A stretch of DNA of 21,080 nucleotides from WHTB01 sp050699035 (GCA_050699035.1 JBOHDE010000047.1:1-21080), one strand, 5' to 3'; shown: positions 1-7,843, numbered from the stretch's first letter. Notes: generated from the sequence alone by a model not told the origin. Numbers and translations are program-made.

Positions 1-1724
1 GTGCCCGCCTTGTGGGCGGTCAGCGGCTGCTCCATCTTCATCGCCTCGAGTACGACGACCAGGTCGCCCTCGGCCACCACCGCGCCGTCCTCGACCGCGA
101 GCTTGACGATCGTGCCCTGCATCGGCGAGGTGAGTGCGTCCCCGCTGGCGGCGGCCGCGGCCTTCTTGCCGCCGCCGCGCTTGGCGGGCTTCTTCGCAGC
201 GGCGGCACCGGCCGCCGAGCCGACACCGGCGCCGAGCCCGGCCGGCAGCACGACCTCGAGCCGCTTGCCGCCGACCTCGACGGTCACCGACTCGCGTTCG
301 GCCGGCTCCGCCACTTCGGCCACACCGTCGTACGGCGCGATGTCGTTGTCGAACTCCGTCTCGATCCAGCTGGTGTAGACGGAGAACGTCGTGCCGTCAC
401 CGACGTACGCCGGGTCGTCGACGACCTTGCGGTGGAACGGGATCACGGTCGGCATGCCCTCGACCACGAACTCGTCCAGCGCCCGCCGCGAACGCGCCAG
501 CGCCTGCTCCCGCGAGACGCCGCTGACGATCAGCTTGGCGACCAGCGAGTCGAACGACCCGGGCACCGTCTCGCCCTGGTCGTACCCACCGTCGAGCCGG
601 ATGCCCGGACCGGACGGCGCATGCCATCGGGTCAGCGTGCCCGGTGCCGGCATGAACCCCCGGCCGGCGTCCTCGGCGTTGATCCGGAACTCGATCGAGT
701 GACCGCTGACCGCCGGGTCGTCGTAGCCGAGCTCCTCGCCGGCCGCGATCCGGAACATCTCGCGGACCAGGTCGATGCCGGTCACCTCCTCGGTCACCGG
801 GTGCTCGACCTGGAGCCGGGTGTTGACCTCGAGGAACGAGATGGTGCCGTCCTGCCCGACCAGGAACTCGCAGGTCCCGGCGCCGACGTACCCGGCCTCC
901 TCGAGGATCGCCTTGGACGACGTGTACAGCGTCTCCAGCTGCGACTCGGACAGGAACGGCGCCGGCGCCTCCTCGACCAACTTCTGGTGCCGGCGCTGCA
1001 ACGAGCAGTCGCGGGTGGACACCACCACGACGTTGCCGTGCTGGTCGGCGAGGCACTGCGTCTCGACGTGCCGCGGCTTGTCTAGGTAGCGCTCGACGAA
1101 GCACTCGCCCCGGCCGAACGCCGTGACCGCCTCGCGCACCGCCGACTCGTACAGCTCGGCGACCTCGCTCTCCTCGCGCGCGACCTTGAGGCCGCGGCCA
1201 CCACCGCCGAACGCCGCCTTGATCGCGATCGGCAGCCCGTACTCGCGGGCGAACGCCACCACCTCGTCGGCGCCCGAGACCGGGTCCGGCGTCCCGGCCA
1301 CCAGCGGAGCACCGACCTTCTGCGCGATGTGCCGCGCCTGCACCTTGTCGCCGAGCGCGTCGATGGCCGCGGGCGGCGGACCGATCCACACCAGCCCGGC
1401 GTCGACGACCGCCTGCGCGAACCCGGAGTTCTCGGCCAGGAAGCCGTAACCGGGGTGCACGCTGTCGGCACCGGCGCGCTGGGCGACGGCGATGAGCTTC
1501 TCAACCGAGAGGTACGACGCGGCCGGGGTGGCACCGCCGAGTGAGTACGCCTCGTCGGCCAGCCGTACGAACAGGGCGTCGCGGTCAGGCTCAGCGTAGA
1601 CCGCGACGCTGCCGATCCCGGCGTCCTTGCAGGCCCGGATGACGCGCACCGCGATCTCGCCACGGTTGGCGACCAGGACCTTGCTGAGGGGCTTCGACAC
1701 GGGTGCTCCTGCCTCTTCGGTCAC
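1..1724 (-). CDS. Acetyl/propionyl-CoA carboxylase alpha subunit (biotin carboxylase + biotin carrier), C-terminus cut off
   Basis: Carboxylates its own biotin using ATP and bicarbonate and hands the carboxyl to a beta subunit such as the one at 7840-9435. Numbering from GTG 1724, the N-terminal motif KVLVANRGEIAVRV is at about 15-28, the ATP-grasp glycine loop GGGGRG at 173-178, and the biotin carboxylase motif EVNTRLQVEHPVTE starts at 299. An Ala/Lys-rich linker precedes the carrier domain, whose biotinylation site EAMKM has Lys563. About 574 residues are visible; the family runs to about 590, so only some 15-25 C-terminal residues are missing. Two starts compete. GTG 1724 lies 7 nt after a TAGGGT -10-like box (1732-1737), the leaderless layout used all over this window. 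GTG 1700 has an AGGAG 5 nt upstream and would remove 8 residues. The gene begins 10 nt after the stop of the mpaB-like gene. Identity is certain; the exact start is not. Confidence 0.95.
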   Translation of the reverse strand, partial: MTEEAGAPVSKPLSKVLVANRGEIAVRVIRACKDAGIGSVAVYAEPDRDALFVRLADEAYSLGGATPAASYLSVEKLIAVAQRAGADSVHPGYGFLAENSGFAQAVVDAGLVWIGPPPAAIDALGDKVQARHIAQKVGAPLVAGTPDPVSGADEVVAFAREYGLPIAIKAAFGGGGRGLKVAREESEVAELYESAVREAVTAFGRGECFVERYLDKPRHVETQCLADQHGNVVVVSTRDCSLQRRHQKLVEEAPAPFLSESQLETLYTSSKAILEEAGYVGAGTCEFLVGQDGTISFLEVNTRLQVEHPVTEEVTGIDLVREMFRIAAGEELGYDDPAVSGHSIEFRINAEDAGRGFMPAPGTLTRWHAPSGPGIRLDGGYDQGETVPGSFDSLVAKLIVSGVSREQALARSRRALDEFVVEGMPTVIPFHRKVVDDPAYVGDGTTFSVYTSWIETEFDNDIAPYDGVAEVAEPAERESVTVEVGGKRLEVVLPAGLGAGVGSAAGAAAAKKPAKRGGGKKAAAAASGDALTSPMQGTIVKLAVEDGAVVAEGDLVVVLEAMKMEQPLTAHKAG

Positions 1725-1734
1725 GGCTCACACC

Positions 1735-2610
1735 CTAGGGCGTGTGCCGGCTCGGCGCTCCCTCGCTGGTGTGCGGGGCACCGACCCGGTCGAGGTCGTA
1801 CCCGTCGGGGTAGCTGCGGAACATCTCGGCGGCCCGGTCGAACGCCGAGGACCGGCGCGGCGGCAGCCGGCGGACGACACTCGCGCGAGCGCGCAGCCCG
1901 CGGGCGGCCAGGCGCTGCTGCCAACCGGGCGGGTCGGGTAGGCCGAGCCCGGCCCGCAGCCCGTCGTCGAACGTGGCCGGCACGAGCCGCCGGGCGGCGC
2001 CACGCAGCGGCCGCGGGAACCAGCTCGCGACCAGCCCGAGCACGTCGTCGCTCAGCTCGCGGCTGTCCGGGGTCGGGTGCAGGCGCTGCTCGACGTCCCG
2101 GTTGAACGCGGCGAACTCGTCGTAGCTGTCCGGCACGTCCGTGATGCCCATCCGGGTGCCGACCTCGCGGTAGAAGTGGTACGCCGCGTACTTCTCGTTG
2201 GCCAGCAGCGGCCGCCAGCCGTACGCGTCGATCCAGCGGACCGGGTCGAAGACGAACGTCGACAGCACGTAGAGCATCGCGTCGTTGTCGATCGGGTACG
2301 GGTGGTGTGACCGGTTGATGCGGCGGAGTGCCGCGCGCCCGCGTGGTGAGTCGTAGCCGTGTGCCGCCAGCTCGCCCATCAGGATCGCGGTGTCGTCGTA
2401 GCGCCGCTGGCCCGCCGCCGCGAACTCGCGGGTGGAGACCAGCAGCCGGGCGATGCTCGGCAGCGCGAAGGTGCGCAGCAGCGCCAGCTCCAGGGCCCGT
2501 CGGTAGTCCCACGGGAACTCATACCCGGTGGAGATCGCGTAGATCTCCTGGTGGTCGGCGCGCGGGTCGAGCGCCTCGATCCGGCGGGCGTTGGCGAGTC
2601 GGCGGCTCAC
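1735..2610 (-). CDS. MpaB-family (DUF2236) oxygenase-like protein
   Basis: A 291-residue protein of the DUF2236/MpaB family, which includes latex-clearing protein and the fungal MpaB oxygenase, heme enzymes that cleave isoprenoid carbon chains. The recognisable core is INRSHHPYPIDNDAMLYVLS followed by TFVFDP at about residues 98-123; the conserved histidines and the Asn-Asp pair there are typical of the family. There is no signal peptide, and the Pro/Arg-rich C-terminal tail is poorly conserved. The GTG start overlaps the stop of the upstream SDR gene by 4 bp (GTGA), which indicates translational coupling in the merR-SDR-mpaB operon. The TAG stop overlaps a possible -10 box of the carboxylase gene. 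The substrate is unknown; the family assignment is good, but enzymatic activity is an inference. Confidence 0.8.
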   Translation of the reverse strand: MSRRLANARRIEALDPRADHQEIYAISTGYEFPWDYRRALELALLRTFALPSIARLLVSTREFAAAGQRRYDDTAILMGELAAHGYDSPRGRAALRRINRSHHPYPIDNDAMLYVLSTFVFDPVRWIDAYGWRPLLANEKYAAYHFYREVGTRMGITDVPDSYDEFAAFNRDVEQRLHPTPDSRELSDDVLGLVASWFPRPLRGAARRLVPATFDDGLRAGLGLPDPPGWQQRLAARGLRARASVVRRLPPRRSSAFDRAAEMFRSYPDGYDLDRVGAPHTSEGAPSRHTP

Positions 2611-3560
2611 GCGCTCACCACCAGGTCCGAGAGACCCTCGCGCAGCGGCCGTGCCGTCCAGCCGAGCTCGCGCTCCGCCTTCGCCGGGGTGGCCCAGTAG
2701 TACGCAAGGGAGCTGCGGACCGACTCGGCCGCGAAGTCGGGTGACAGCGGCACGAGCCGTCCGACCAGCGCGGCGGCGCGACCGGTGAGGCGGACCGCCG
2801 CGACCGGGAGCACGAGCGGCCCCTTGGTGCCGGCCAGCTCGGCGGCCAGCCGCAGGCCGTCGGCCAGGCTTGCGCGCTCACCGGCGAGCACGTACGACTC
2901 GCCCTCCACCCCGGCGTCCATCGCCAGCAGGTGGCCGCGCGCGATGTCGTCGACGTGGGCCCAGCAGACGCCGCCCCCGGCGGACAGCAGCGGTCGGTGT
3001 CCCGTGACCACCTGGTCGAGGAGGCGGCCGACCTGGCTGGTGTCACCAGGGCCGTAGACGACGCCGGGCATCACGGTCACGACCGGCAGGCCGGCGGCGG
3101 CGTGCTGCTGGGCGATCTGATGGGCGCGGGCCTTCGTCTCGTCGTACACCGTCAGATGGCTGCCGCGGAACTCGTACGACTCGTCGACAACGGCGCCGCC
3201 GGTGTCGGAGTTGACCGCGAGCGTGCTGGTGTAGACGACCCGGGGCAGGCCGGCCCGCTTGGCCGCGTCGAGCGCGTTGGCCGTGCCGTTCACGTTGATT
3301 TCCCAACCTTGCTTGGGATTGCGGCTGCCCACCTTGTACCACCCGGCGATGTGGAAGAGGCCGTCGGTGCCGGCGCACAGCCGGTCGAGGGCGGCCGCGT
3401 CGGCGAGGTTGCCGGGCACCACGGTGCAGCCGAGGTCGGTCAGCGCGGTTGCCCGGCCGCGGTCACGGGCCAGCGCGGTGACGTCGTGGCCGGCCGCACG
3501 CAGCTGACGGGCGACGGCGCCGCCGACGAAGCCGGTCGCACCGGTGATCGCGTAGTGCAT
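2607..3560 (-). CDS. NAD(P)-dependent epimerase/dehydratase (extended SDR)
   Basis: A 317-residue extended short-chain dehydrogenase/reductase resembling dihydroflavonol-4-reductase and hydroxysteroid-dehydrogenase-like proteins. The Rossmann motif TGATGFVG is at 6-13, the substrate-side Ser/Thr segment TSTLAVNS at 111-118, and the catalytic YDETK (YxxxK) is Tyr139/Lys143. The C-terminal half follows the extended-SDR pattern (PGVVYGPGD, then WAHVDDIARGHLLAM). Start choice: ATG 3560 places the Rossmann motif at the normal distance; an open frame continues upstream only because it reads through merR out of frame. The gene begins 8 nt after the merR stop and ends in a 4-bp GTGA overlap with the mpaB-like gene, so the three are probably one transcript. 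The substrate cannot be deduced; the context suggests an acyl or isoprenoid catabolic role. Confidence 0.88.
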   Translation of the reverse strand: MHYAITGATGFVGGAVARQLRAAGHDVTALARDRGRATALTDLGCTVVPGNLADAAALDRLCAGTDGLFHIAGWYKVGSRNPKQGWEINVNGTANALDAAKRAGLPRVVYTSTLAVNSDTGGAVVDESYEFRGSHLTVYDETKARAHQIAQQHAAAGLPVVTVMPGVVYGPGDTSQVGRLLDQVVTGHRPLLSAGGGVCWAHVDDIARGHLLAMDAGVEGESYVLAGERASLADGLRLAAELAGTKGPLVLPVAAVRLTGRAAALVGRLVPLSPDFAAESVRSSLAYYWATPAKAERELGWTARPLREGLSDLVVSA

Positions 3561-3568
3561 GCGTCGAT

Positions 3569-3979
3569 TCAAGCACCTGGGTCTGCCGTGCTGCCGCCGA
3601 GCCGCCCGAGGTCCTCGTGGCACCGGCGCTCGACGTCGGCGAGCTCGCCGAGGGTCTCGTCGATGTCCTTGCGGCGTTGCTCGAGCTCGGTCCGGCGGAC
3701 GTCGATCTGCTCGAGCAGGTAGCGCAGCTGGCCGGCCTCGCCGGGCTCCGCGTCGTACATGTCGACGATGGTGGCGATCTCCTGCAGGGAGAAGCCGAGC
3801 CGCTTGCCGCGCAGGATCAGGCCGAGCCGGATCCGGTCGCGGGCATGGAAGACGCGGGCCGTGCCGCGCCGCTCGGGGGCGATCAGGCCGCGGTCCTCGT
3901 AGAACCGGATGGTGCGCAGCGTGACGCCGTACTCCTCGGCGAGGTCGGTGATGGACCACGTCTGGTGTGTCGTCTGCAT
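3569..3979 (-). CDS. MerR-family transcriptional regulator, LiuR-like
   Basis: A 136-residue MerR-type DNA-binding protein. The winged helix-turn-helix covers about 8-42 (SITDLAEEYGVTLRTIRFYE, then DRGLIAPERRG), followed by RDRIRLGLILRGKRLGFSL and a C-terminal coiled coil at about 80-125 that would dimerise. It has one cysteine (C120), so it is not a metal sensor of the MerR/CueR kind. The overall pattern resembles LiuR, the MerR-type regulator of branched-chain amino acid and acyl-CoA catabolism in proteobacteria. ATG 3979 is preceded by GGGAG at good spacing and by a possible -10 TACCGT at 3989-3994. The gene is divergent from an acyl-CoA dehydrogenase, with a palindrome at 4006-4023 between them, and heads the operon with the SDR and MpaB-like genes. 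It probably regulates itself and the dehydrogenase. The ligand is unknown; an acyl-CoA is a reasonable guess. Confidence 0.9.
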   Translation of the reverse strand: MQTTHQTWSITDLAEEYGVTLRTIRFYEDRGLIAPERRGTARVFHARDRIRLGLILRGKRLGFSLQEIATIVDMYDAEPGEAGQLRYLLEQIDVRRTELEQRRKDIDETLGELADVERRCHEDLGRLGGSTADPGA

Positions 3980-4005
3980 TGCGCTCCCACGGTACCTGTG
4001 CTTAC

Positions 4006-4023
4006 CTTTACGTAAGCGTAAAG
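4006..4023. promoter_or_regulatory. Probable MerR/LiuR-like operator in the divergent merR / acyl-CoA dehydrogenase promoter region
   Basis: A perfect inverted repeat with 7-bp arms and a 4-bp centre: CTTTACG-TAAG-CGTAAAG. A second, overlapping dyad (CTTAC 4001-4005 with GTAAG 4012-4016) adds to the symmetry. It lies 27 bp from the merR ATG and 29 bp from the dehydrogenase ATG, and is AT-rich in a GC-rich window. The inner TTTACG...CGTAAA resembles the TTTACGT-type palindrome reported for LiuR regulators. The operator function is inferred from position, symmetry and the adjacent MerR gene. Confidence 0.7.
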
Positions 4024-4052
4024 CAGGAGCCAACGAAAGGCCACCACCGTTG

Positions 4053-5216
4053 ATGTTCGAGCTGAGCCGTGAGCACGAGGAGTTCCGCCGCAGCGTCCGC
4101 GACTTCGCCGAGGCCGAGATCGCGCCGCACGCCGAGGCGTGGGACCGCGACCACCACTTCCCGGTCGACGTCGTGCAGCAGATGGGCAAGCTCGGCCTGT
4201 TCGGGCTGACCGCGCCGGAGGAGTACGGCGGCGCCGGCGGCGACTTCACCAGCCTGTGCGTGGCGATCGAGGAGATCGGCCGGGTCGACCAGTCAATGGG
4301 CGTCACGCTGGAGGCCGGTGTCGGTCTCGGCATCAACCCGATCCTGACGTTCGGCACCGACGAGCAGAAGCAGACCTGGCTGCCCGACCTGGTCAGCGGC
4401 CAACGGCTGGCCGGCTTCGGGCTGACCGAGCCGGGCTCCGGCTCCGACGCCGGTGCCACCCGCACCAAGGCGGTGCTGGTCGACGGCGAGTGGGTGGTCG
4501 ACGGCGCCAAGCAGTTCATCACCAACTCGGGCTCGGACATCACGTCCTGCGTCACCGTCACCGCGCGCACGGGTCAGTCGGCCGACGGCAAGGCGGAGAT
4601 CTCCACCCTCATCGTGCCGAGCGGCACCCCCGGGTTCACCGTGGAGCCGGCGTACCGCAAGCTCGGCTGGCACGCGTCCGACACGCATCCGCTGACCTTC
4701 GAGGACGTCCATGTCCCGGAGTCCAACCTGCTCGGCGAGCGCGGCCGCGGCCTGGCCCAGTTCCTCGCCACGCTCGACGACGGCCGGGTCGCGATCGCCG
4801 CGCTGGCGGTCGGCTGCATCCAGGCCTGCCTCGACCTGACGGTGACGTACTCGCTGGAGCGCACCACGTTCGGGGTGCCGATCGGGCGCAAGCAGGGAGT
4901 GGCGTTCCAGATCAGCGACCTGGCCGTGATGGCGGAGACCGCGCGGCTGCTGACGTACAAGGCGGCCGCGATCAAGGACGCCGGCCGGTCGGTGCAGGAG
5001 TTCAAGCAGGCGGCCGCGATCGCCAAGCTGTACAGCACCGAGTCGGCCGTCTCGGCGACCCGGATCGCGACCCAGGTGTTCGGCGGCTACGGCTTCATGG
5101 AGGAGTACCCGGTGGCGCGCTTCTACCGGGACGCCAAGGTGCTGGAGATCGGCGAGGGCACGTCGGAGGTGCAGCGGATGCTGATCGCCCGCGGCCTCGG
5201 CCTCCCCGTCGAGTAG
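4053..5216 (+). CDS. Acyl-CoA dehydrogenase
   Basis: A 387-residue FAD-dependent acyl-CoA dehydrogenase that would introduce the alpha-beta double bond into an acyl-CoA. It has the normal family architecture: an all-helical N-terminal domain (about 1-115), a beta-domain with the FAD-contacting GLTEPGSGSDAGATRTKA, and a C-terminal helical domain containing RTTFGVPIGRKQGVAFQ and IATQVFGGYGFMEEYPV. The catalytic base is Glu368 in IGEGTSEVQ. That position matches medium/short-chain dehydrogenases; isovaleryl-CoA dehydrogenase usually has GAGTSEV there and uses a glutamate elsewhere. ATG 4053 is chosen because the frame upstream runs antisense through merR; AGGAG (4025-4029) and AAAGG (4036-4040) lie upstream, although the spacing is long. 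The gene stands alone, divergent from merR across a palindromic operator, and ends before a long hairpin. The chain-length or branched substrate is not determined. Confidence 0.95.
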   Translation: MFELSREHEEFRRSVRDFAEAEIAPHAEAWDRDHHFPVDVVQQMGKLGLFGLTAPEEYGGAGGDFTSLCVAIEEIGRVDQSMGVTLEAGVGLGINPILTFGTDEQKQTWLPDLVSGQRLAGFGLTEPGSGSDAGATRTKAVLVDGEWVVDGAKQFITNSGSDITSCVTVTARTGQSADGKAEISTLIVPSGTPGFTVEPAYRKLGWHASDTHPLTFEDVHVPESNLLGERGRGLAQFLATLDDGRVAIAALAVGCIQACLDLTVTYSLERTTFGVPIGRKQGVAFQISDLAVMAETARLLTYKAAAIKDAGRSVQEFKQAAAIAKLYSTESAVSATRIATQVFGGYGFMEEYPVARFYRDAKVLEIGEGTSEVQRMLIARGLGLPVE

Positions 5217-5229
5217 GCCCTTCCCGACC

Positions 5230-5290
5230 GTTGAGTGTGACGTTCTCGACAGACACGCCAGCGTGTCGCGTCGAAAACGTCACACTCAAC
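5230..5290. terminator. Long imperfect hairpin between convergent genes, probable bidirectional terminator
   Basis: The outer arms are perfect over 15 bp: GTTGAGTGTGACGTT (5230-5244) pairs with AACGTCACACTCAAC (5276-5290). After one mismatch, TCGAC 5246-5250 pairs with GTCGA 5270-5274. At the centre, GACACGC (5252-5258) and GCGTGTC (5261-5267) form a second stem. It begins 13 nt after the acyl-CoA dehydrogenase stop and ends 31 nt before the maf stop on the other strand, so it could end both transcripts. There is no strong U-tract, which is common in high-GC actinobacteria. Confidence 0.7.
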
Positions 5291-5321
5291 GGGACGTGCA
5301 GGGACTGGCCGGTGGGTGGGG

Positions 5322-5909
5322 CTAGGACCAGAGGTCGGTCCACTGCACGCCGAGCTCGGCGAACATCTCCCGCAGCAACGGCAGCGAGATGCCGACGACG
5401 TTGTGCGGGTCCCCGTCGATCCGGCGGACGAACGCGCCGCCGAGGCCGTCGATCGTGAACGCTCCGGCGACCTGCAGCGGCTCGCCGGTCGCGACGTACG
5501 CCGCGATCTCTGCGTCGCTCAGGTCGGCGAAGTGCACGGTCGTCGCGGCGCCGGCGACCACCGATCGGCCGTCGCCGACGACGCAGTGACCGGTATGGAG
5601 CACGCCGGACCGCCCGCGCATCCGCCGCCAGGCCGCGACCGCCTCGTCGGCCGACGCCGGCTTGCCGTACACCTCGCCATCGAGCTCGAGCACCGAGTCG
5701 CAGCCCACCACCAGCGCCAGCTCGTCCACTCGGTCGGCGACCGCCGTCGCCTTGAGGCAGGCCAGCTCCACCGTGAGGTCGGCGGGTACGTCGGACCGGA
5801 CCAGGGACTCGTCGACGCCCGACACCACGACCTCGGGGGACAGGCCGGCGGACCGCAGCGTGGCGAGCCGGGCCGGCGACGCCGACGCGAGGACGAGCCG
5901 GGGAGTCAC
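5322..5909 (-). CDS. maf: Maf-family nucleoside triphosphate pyrophosphatase
   Basis: A 195-residue Maf/HAM1-superfamily protein that hydrolyses non-canonical or excess nucleoside triphosphates to the monophosphate and pyrophosphate in the cytosol. The N-terminal signature LVLASASPARLATLRSAG carries the Ser/Arg substrate-contact residues; VVGCDSVLELDGEVYGKP contains the conserved Asp and the GKP motif; the C-terminal part has the family pattern AGAFTIDGLG and VVGISLPLLREM. GTG 5909 is chosen because it starts directly before the first beta-strand and overlaps the stop of the DUF885 gene by 4 bp (GTGA), indicating coupled translation. Maf sits beside acyl-CoA carboxylase genes in many actinobacteria. 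Whether it prefers dTTP/UTP or m7GTP-type substrates is not decided here. Confidence 0.93.
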   Translation of the reverse strand: MTPRLVLASASPARLATLRSAGLSPEVVVSGVDESLVRSDVPADLTVELACLKATAVADRVDELALVVGCDSVLELDGEVYGKPASADEAVAAWRRMRGRSGVLHTGHCVVGDGRSVVAGAATTVHFADLSDAEIAAYVATGEPLQVAGAFTIDGLGGAFVRRIDGDPHNVVGISLPLLREMFAELGVQWTDLWS

Positions 5910-7585
5910 AGTCGCCGCAGGGCGTCGCGGAGCGGGTCGAGGCCGAGCGGACCCAGGTTCAGCGCGTCCCGGTGGAACGTCTTCAGGTCGAACGCGTCCC
6001 CGAGCCGTTGCCTGGTCTCGTCGCGGGCCTGCAGCCAGATGCGCTCGCCGACCTTGTACGCGGGAGCCTGGCCGGGCCAGCCGAGGTAGCGGTCCAGCTC
6101 GAACCGCAGGATCTCCTCGCCGATCCGGCAGTGCTGCGTCAGGAACGTGAAGCCCAGGTTGGGAGTCCACACCTCACCCGGGTGGAAGCCGAACGGGTTG
6201 TCCGCCGGGATCTCCAGCTCGAGGTGCATGCCGATGTCGATGATGACCCGCACCGCGCGGAACGCCTGCGCGTCGAGCATGCCGAGCCGGTCACCGGGAT
6301 CGTCGAGGTAGCCGAGGTCCTGCATCAGCCGCTCGGCGTACAGCGCCCAGCCCTCACCATGCGCGGCGACCCAGCACATCCGGCGCTGCCAGCGGTTGAG
6401 CAGGTCGGTGCGGTACGCGTTCTGCCCGATCTGGAGATGATGGCCGGGCACGCCCTCGTGGTAGACGGTGGTCACCTCCTGCCAGGTGGAGAACGACGTG
6501 ACGTCGTCGGGCACCGCCCACCACATCCGCCCCGGCCGGGAGAAGTCCTCGCTGGGCCCGGTGTAGTAGATGCCCCCGTCGCCGGTCGGGGCGAGGCAGC
6601 ACTCGATCCGCCGGATCGGCGCCGGGATGTCGAAGTGCACGTCGGCCAGCTCGTCCAAGGCGCGGTCGGCGAGCTGCTGCATCCAGTCGCGGAACGCCTC
6701 CTTGCCCTCGATCCGCCGGGCCGGGTCGGCGTCGAGGGCCGTCACGGCGTCGTCGACCGAACCTCCGGGCACGATCTCCGTCGCGACGCGCGCCATCTCG
6801 GTCTCGATGGCGTGGAGCTCCTGCCAGCCCCAGGCGTACGTCTCCGCGAGGTCGATCCGGGCGCCGAGGAACGACCGGGAGCCGAGTGCGTACCGCTCCC
6901 GGCCGACGGCGTCGCGTGCTGGCGCGCGACCGGCGAGGTCCTCGGTCAGCCAGCGGCCGAAGCCGGCGAACGCCTCGCGGGCGCCGCCGGCGGCCTTGCG
7001 CAGGTCGTCGGCCAGCGCACCGTCGGCCGGCGCACCGCTCAGCACGGCGTCGAAGAAGTCGCCGTCCGGACGGCCACGGTCGGTCCACGCCGCGCACTGC
7101 TCGGCGCAGGCCACCACCTGGCGTCGGGCGGCCACCTGCCCGCGACCGGCGGCGTCGACCAGGCTGGTGCGGAACCCGCCCAACGTGGCCGGGATCGCGG
7201 CCAGCCGCGACCGTACGTCCGACCAGCCCTGCTCGGTCGAGGTGTCCATCAGGTCGAACACCATCCGGATGTCCTGCAGCGGGCTGGCGATGACGTTGAG
7301 GTCGCTGTGCGGGATCCGGGCGGCGTACTCCTCAGCCTGCACCTCGAGACGCTCGCGCATCGCGTCGCGGGCGACGGTCTCCCGCCCGTCCACCGGGGTG
7401 AGACCGTCGAGGGCGGCGAGGGTGCGGCGGACCAGCTCCTCGCGGGCCGCGAACCCGTCGGGGGAGAAGTCGGTCAGCTCGTGCTCGTGGCCCGCGACGC
7501 CCATCTGGGTCGCGTCGTTGGGGGCGAGGGCGGCGTGCTCGTCGACGAAGGAGTCGGCGAGAGCGTCGACGGTGCGGTCGGTCAC
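5906..7585 (-). CDS. DUF885 family protein, predicted metallopeptidase-like hydrolase
   Basis: A 559-residue protein of the DUF885 family, long helical proteins with zinc-peptidase-like motifs. The key segment is YHEGVPGHHLQ at 375-385 (His376, Glu377, His382, His383), with a later Glu411 in AAHGEGWALYAERL, the expected arrangement for metal ligands and catalytic acid. WWAVPDD and GGIYYTGPSEDFSRPGRMWW upstream of it are also family-typical. No signal peptide or membrane segment is seen, so it is probably cytoplasmic. GTG 7585 lies 6 nt after a TAGCCT -10-like box (7592-7597), suggesting a leaderless mRNA, and it ends in a 4-bp overlap with maf. Substrate unknown; peptidase activity is inferred from the motif. 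Confidence 0.9.
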   Translation of the reverse strand: MTDRTVDALADSFVDEHAALAPNDATQMGVAGHEHELTDFSPDGFAAREELVRRTLAALDGLTPVDGRETVARDAMRERLEVQAEEYAARIPHSDLNVIASPLQDIRMVFDLMDTSTEQGWSDVRSRLAAIPATLGGFRTSLVDAAGRGQVAARRQVVACAEQCAAWTDRGRPDGDFFDAVLSGAPADGALADDLRKAAGGAREAFAGFGRWLTEDLAGRAPARDAVGRERYALGSRSFLGARIDLAETYAWGWQELHAIETEMARVATEIVPGGSVDDAVTALDADPARRIEGKEAFRDWMQQLADRALDELADVHFDIPAPIRRIECCLAPTGDGGIYYTGPSEDFSRPGRMWWAVPDDVTSFSTWQEVTTVYHEGVPGHHLQIGQNAYRTDLLNRWQRRMCWVAAHGEGWALYAERLMQDLGYLDDPGDRLGMLDAQAFRAVRVIIDIGMHLELEIPADNPFGFHPGEVWTPNLGFTFLTQHCRIGEEILRFELDRYLGWPGQAPAYKVGERIWLQARDETRQRLGDAFDLKTFHRDALNLGPLGLDPLRDALRRL

Positions 7586-7591
7586 CCGCCG

Positions 7592-7597
7592 AGGCTA
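7592..7597 (-). promoter_or_regulatory. Predicted leaderless promoter -10 box (TAGCCT) for the DUF885 gene
   Basis: TAGCCT fits the actinobacterial TANNNT -10 consensus and is separated from GTG 7585 by exactly 6 nt, which would start the mRNA at the start codon. No convincing -35 box is visible. It would allow DUF885-maf to be transcribed separately from the carboxylase genes upstream. Confidence 0.5.
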
Positions 7598-7615
7598 AAG
7601 CATCTCGGGTCCGCG

Positions 7616-7843
7616 TCAGCGGTCAGGCAGCGCGGCGGCTCGCCAGGCACCGGGACCGTGCCGGTGCGTCTGCCGCAGCGTGCGGTGGTGCGAGCCCCAC
7701 TCGGACCGCCGCGGCGACGGCCCGGCTCCGGCGCCGGCGGCCGTCGCTCGCGTCGACACGACGGCGACCAGCGCCGCCAGCTCCTCGGGACTCGGGTCAC
7801 CCTTGACGACACGCAGCAGCGGCGGTGCCGGATCGTCGTTCAC
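7616..7843 (-). CDS. Acyl-CoA carboxylase epsilon subunit
   Basis: A 75-residue small protein matching the epsilon subunits (AccE5/PccE) that stabilise and stimulate actinobacterial acyl-CoA carboxylase complexes. The diagnostic N-terminal motif is LLRVVKGDPSPEELAALVAV at about 9-28; an Ala/Gly linker follows, and the tail ending in RHGPGAWRAAALPDR resembles the usual Trp-containing end of the family. The GTG start overlaps the stop of the beta-subunit gene by 4 bp (GTGA), so the two are translationally coupled. The frame stays open upstream antisense to nothing known, so the short form is chosen on homology and overlap. Confidence 0.9.
   Translation of the reverse strand: MNDDPAPPLLRVVKGDPSPEELAALVAVVSTRATAAGAGAGPSPRRSEWGSHHRTLRQTHRHGPGAWRAAALPDR

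Noticed and set aside
1735..2610. Latex-clearing protein (Lcp)
   Set aside because: It belongs to the same broad family but is shorter than Lcp and has no secretion signal, so rubber cleavage is not supported.
4053..5216. Isovaleryl-CoA dehydrogenase, suggested by the LiuR-like box
   Set aside because: The enzyme carries EGTSEV with the catalytic Glu at the straight-chain position, unlike the GAGTSEV of isovaleryl-CoA dehydrogenases. Only the general name is used.
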